A DNA stretch of 64,000 nt, taken from assembly GCF_020184175.1 (NCBI RefSeq), contig NC_065530.1, positions 55,095,260 through 55,159,259 on the forward strand, read 5' to 3'. The position numbers and the translations under genes were made by a program. Numbering within the stretch: position 1 is the stretch's first letter; each line of letters starts with the position of its first letter. Positions 61,001 through 64,000 of this stretch are shown one piece after another. Under the pieces are notes generated by a model. That model was not told the DNA's origin, searched no databases, and was given only the letters and a program-made list of their open reading frames with translations. Source of the DNA: Aphis gossypii. Its lineage: Eukaryota > Arthropoda > Insecta > Hemiptera > Aphididae.

Positions 61001-64000
61001 TTAAAGTATACATAGTATACATTAGCCTAAGGATCTTAAACCATTTCAATATCTGTATGTTAATATAGAAAAATGTTGAATTAAAGTGTTTTAATATTAG
61101 CAATTATTGAAATCTAAGTAAAAAATACATTTAAAAAAAGCCATGCAAAGCAAATAAATAACAACAATCAAGTATCAAATATTAGTATACCGTTCTATCA
61201 TCTGATTTTCCATTTGGTGAATTGAATTTTGATTTTGAGTTTAACTGAAATATAAGTAACCCTTAAAACTTATAGATAATAATATCTATGCATACATAAT
61301 TGGTTATAAAAAATAATTTTCGTAAAAACTAATTTTACAGCTAAAAAAATGATACTATATAAATAAATAATATAATATATAATTAAAAAAATGGTAAGTA
61401 ATAAATTGGGAAAAATTTAATTAATAAATAATATGAGCCACAAATTATGAATCTTGATAAATCATGTTTTAAACTTTTATAGAACATATAATTTCCAAGT
61501 GCTTGTTTTATTAAGTGGTTGTCAAATGTTAAAGATAAAACCTACTTGTATTATGTCATACAATACCCAACATGGAACATTTTACAATCAGAATAATCTA
61601 TATATAACTCTAATGTTTTTAATTTTAGAGTAAATTAATTTATTACAATATTTAAACGTAAAAATAATATTATCTACAAAATCTAGAATATTATCTAAAT
61701 TTTAAGATTTTTAAAAATTTAATTTTAAAATAAAAATGAATATATTAAAAAAAAATTCTAACTAGTAGCTCTAGGTAATAATATTCTTATTTTTAAAGTT
61801 GGTAATAGATTTATTCACTCTAATATTGAATACAACATAGTTTTTTTTTTTTTTCAAAAAATATTTACAATTTGTATTCAATGATACAATAAGCAAAATT
61901 TGATAATAAAATTACACAGCATAATGACATGATAAAAAAAAAGATTGAGCTTTAAATTTATCGACTGAAATGCTTTGAAGTATATAGATTTGATTGCTCC
62001 ACAGTTGGATACTATAGCAGGATATCATGGATATCATGGCAGGGACAACATAGTTGAACAAATTATTCTAAAGGTACAATTCGCCATGTTATGCGCTTGT
62101 GAAATGGAAAGTAAACCTACAGGTATGATCAGCAAAAATTTCTAAACTCTGCTTAAGTTTAAATAATTAAACAAAACCTTATTATTGAAATATTTTTATA
62201 AATAAAATTAGTTAATATAGGAAAAATATTTAGGGTGGCATTTAAAATTATTAACATATAATAAATGTTATGTTAGTAATTAATTATTATTATGTATGCT
62301 ATTAACACATAATAAAACTATAATAACTAATTCTAATAAGAAGGGCAGCATTATAAAATACGCTTATCTAGTTAGATATGTTAAAACTAGTGATGGGTAA
62401 AACTCTTTGAATCTCAAACCAAATAAAACCAAACCCTTGATGTTCGCTTCAGTTTAAAATTCAAATTCAATATGAAAAAAATTTGAACCGAACTATCAAG
62501 CAAAAAAAATATTTTCTATTAAAAAATCAAACTTGAAATTTTTTGTGAATTATTATTATTTAATGTATACCTACATAAAAAAAATTAGGAATTATCTAAA
62601 TTTATTGTAAATACAGTGACATAGACATAAAAGTTAAGATGTAGAAAATAAAATAAGTGATACAAAAACTTAAAAATATAATAGTAATTAATAATATTAT
62701 GGTTGATTTAATTTGTAGGTACAATGTATATTATAATAAATGTTGAGGTCGAGTTCAAGTTTAACTTAAAATGATTTTAGGTTCGGTTTAGGATAGAAAA
62801 AATAATTTCATGTTCAAATCAATTTAAAAAATTAGGGTTCGACCCATCACTAGTTAAAACAGTTAATTTGAGCCTGAAATTATCTGATAACCAGAAGCGA
62901 ATTCTTTGGGCATGCTCAATATGCGCTGCATGCTTAAGAATACAAACATAATTAGTATAAATACAAAATTATTTTGACATCAATAATATATTATGTATTT
63001 AAAAATATCATAGTATATAACAAAAATTTCATCTAAACAGATCTGTTAAACTTCAAAATCTGTTATACTTGTTTGTCTGTATTTTTATCACAACATTTAT
63101 TAACAAAGCATGCGATATCTGTGTGCTCAAGCTATGTAATGCTTGTTATTCCGTGAAATATTGTTTATTCTGAGACTCACGCCATCATCAGCCAAGGTAC
63201 TATATACCCAAGGCATGCTCAGTGTGTTGTACTTTGCCAATGATGTATATAATTTACGTGTACGAGTATGTGGCAATTGTATTAATTTTTATAAATTTAT
63301 AAATAAATAAAAATTTGCATATTATTTATTAATTATAAATCAAATAGAACTATAAATTATACCTAATGCATTATTATGAATTTATGAATGAGCATGCATT
63401 GCATGCCCATACTCCAGAGTCAGCATTCGCCACTGCTGATAACATATTAAACTCAAAGAAAAAATATAAATATATATTGAAATACTAATAAGTAATAAGT
63501 AATTAAATTACTGACCTCATTTAAACTAGATGAATCTGTTTTTTGATCATCCTAAAATAAACATTCATTTTGTAAATAAACAATAAATATACAAATAGAT
63601 TTATAAGTACTAAGTAGAATAGTTTTGTATTTTTACTCACATTATTATCGTTATTCTTGGATTTATTTATAGCATACATAAATGTATGATAACTTAGAAG
63701 ATCCAACATTGTTGTATTTCTTTGCCTTTCAATATCAATAGGTAAACTCTTTGAATTCCATTCATTCGCCATATTATTGTCATGAGAGTTTTCTAAGTAT
63801 TTTAATGTTTCACTAATTGGCAATATAATATTTTTCTTTTTGTCTTCGTGAAAACCACTGAAATCATCAATCTTTACAGCATCTTCTGCTAACAAAAAAA
63901 AATAATTAAAATTAAATAAACTAATTAATACATTTTTAACTTAACAATTTAACTTACTGTTTATATCGTCTTTTACTTCAATGTTACACATAGAATTAAT
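52055..64000 (-). CDS. Dcr-2: Dicer, C-terminal part (most like Dicer-2); 14 exons, 5' part outside the window
   Basis: RNase III that cuts long dsRNA to siRNA. Exons in coding order: 64000(partial)-63958, 63888-63641, 63551-63516, 61244-61191, 60013-59882, 57839-57696, 56629-56417, 56359-56218, 56067-55859, 55798-55525, 54932-54712, 54641-54473, 53818-53746 and 52229-52055. All are in phase, 710 residues. The first exons give the post-PAZ linker (LPIDIERQRNTT). RNase IIIa keeps ERMETYGDSFLKF and DKMVADCVESLIG. RNase IIIb keeps QRLEFLGDAILDF and VPKVLGDLFESLIAAIYLD. All eight acidic catalytic positions therefore appear present. A C-terminal dsRNA-binding domain (from NVPKNPIR) ends in YGFGQNKKEAKVAAAKIALK, closer to fly Dcr-2 than to the GIGRNYRIAK style of Dcr-1. 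Helicase, DUF283, platform and PAZ lie beyond 64000. The Dcr-2 versus Dcr-1 call is less certain than Dicer. Confidence 0.93.
52821..52986. mobile_element. TA-flanked MITE (Tc1/mariner-like) in the last Dicer intron
   Basis: Left end TACTCCGGCCCACGA and inverted right end TACTCTGGCCCACGA, with further similarity inward to ATCAGT, flanked by TA on both sides (52819-52820 and 52987-52988). Markedly richer in GC than the surrounding intron. A plus-strand frame at 52793-53005 runs through it but is not a gene. Confidence 0.72.
53530..53600 (-). repeat. Fragment of the 48.8 kb dispersed repeat (Dicer intron)
   Basis: On the minus strand it reads AATGGGTGTGTTAAATTTGA followed by ATTTGATGATG, matching the corresponding block at 1740-1800. 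Confidence 0.5.
54071..54411. mobile_element. TTAA-flanked MITE, family A, copy in a Dicer intron
   Basis: Starts GAGGACATCATAATATGTGT with TATCTCCATCTTACACACG following. The inverted right end reads GAGAACATTGCACTCGCATG with TGTTGTCTCTGTTTTATACAC. Exact TTAA at 54067-54070 and 54412-54415. It lies in the intron between exons 54473 and 53818. Confidence 0.82.
59203..59637. mobile_element. TTAA-flanked MITE, family A, diverged copy in a Dicer intron
   Basis: Left end GAGAAAGCTGCACCCCTA, inverted right end GAGGAATGCTACACCTGCAT, flanked by TCAA (mutated TTAA) and TTAA (59638-59641). It shares the inner TTAGAGTGAATTGAC block with the copy at 54071. It lies in the intron between exons 59882 and 57839. 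Confidence 0.65.
60647..60841. mobile_element. TTAA-flanked MITE, family B, copy 3 (Dicer intron)
   Basis: Left end CACGTTGACTACC and inverted right end CACGTTGACTGTC. TTAA follows on the right (60842-60845), but the left flank has decayed to CAAA. It lies between Dicer exons 61191 and 60013. Inner sequence matches the copy at 32839-33202 (GCATATTTTTCAATGT, then AATTT), showing common origin. Confidence 0.72.
62388..62852. mobile_element. Non-autonomous hAT element in a Dicer intron
   Basis: Terminal inverted repeat TAGTGATGGGT at both ends, with an exact 8-bp duplication GTTAAAAC at 62380-62387 and 62853-62860. 465 bp, no coding frame. Subterminal AAACC/TTCGGTTT-like words recur inside, as in hAT elements. 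It lies in the intron between exons 63516 and 61244. Confidence 0.88.

Noticed and set aside
1..64000. CRISPR arrays, tRNA or rRNA genes, bacterial-type operons
   Set aside because: No regularly spaced direct repeats, cloverleaf or rRNA blocks were seen; all supported genes are intron-bearing animal genes.

Overview
The window looks like nuclear DNA from an aphid (Hemiptera: Aphididae). It is very AT-rich, the word TAGGTACCTA and its relatives recur throughout, genes are split into many short exons with GT-AG introns, and DNA-transposon remnants are dense. The gene set (perilipin/Lsd-1, HGSNAT, ATAD3, SLC35B1, Dicer) is animal and most insect-like. The species assignment is inference from composition and gene content; no search was run. 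Exon models were assembled by hand from splice sites, reading phase and remembered family sequence patterns.

Layout. 1-600: decayed hAT transposase. 3183-9509 (-): six-exon perilipin-1 (Lsd-1). 9.5-15.1 kb: no recognisable gene. 15106-18532 (-): secreted, acidic, Gly-rich protein of 867 aa with three copies of a four-Cys motif. 18.5-22.9 kb: no recognisable gene. 22.9-24.6 kb: locally GC- and CpG-richer segment with a possible first exon, and two further exon-like segments at 25.5 and 28.4 kb. 26327-28271: complete Tigger/pogo transposon with an intact 499-aa transposase, sitting between those exon-like segments. 28.8-29.9 kb: small hAT-like elements, one with a TTAA element nested inside. 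30761-31489 (+): three-exon Lys-rich protein. 31954-39574 (-): HGSNAT. 41374-45662 (+): ATAD3. 46805-48051 (-): SLC35B1. 48.8-50.9 kb: dispersed non-coding repeat. 52055-64000 (-): C-terminal half of a Dicer, most like Dicer-2, running off the right edge.

Relations between genes. The Lys-rich gene and HGSNAT converge, HGSNAT and ATAD3 are head-to-head, and ATAD3 and SLC35B1 converge. There is no operon-like logic. The products belong to separate housekeeping systems: lipid droplets, lysosomal heparan sulfate degradation, mitochondrial nucleoid/inner membrane, ER nucleotide exchange, and RNA interference. The unifying theme is transposition. Introns of perilipin, HGSNAT, ATAD3 and above all Dicer carry short terminal-inverted-repeat elements. 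Several have exact target-site duplications (TA, TTAA, 8 bp), so their ends can be fixed to the base.

I found no convincing wholly new multigene system. The best leads are the Cys-motif secreted protein, the intact Tigger copy with a PCNA-binding-like tail, the inverted-repeat load inside the Dicer gene, and an unassigned GC-rich three-exon candidate around the Tigger insertion.
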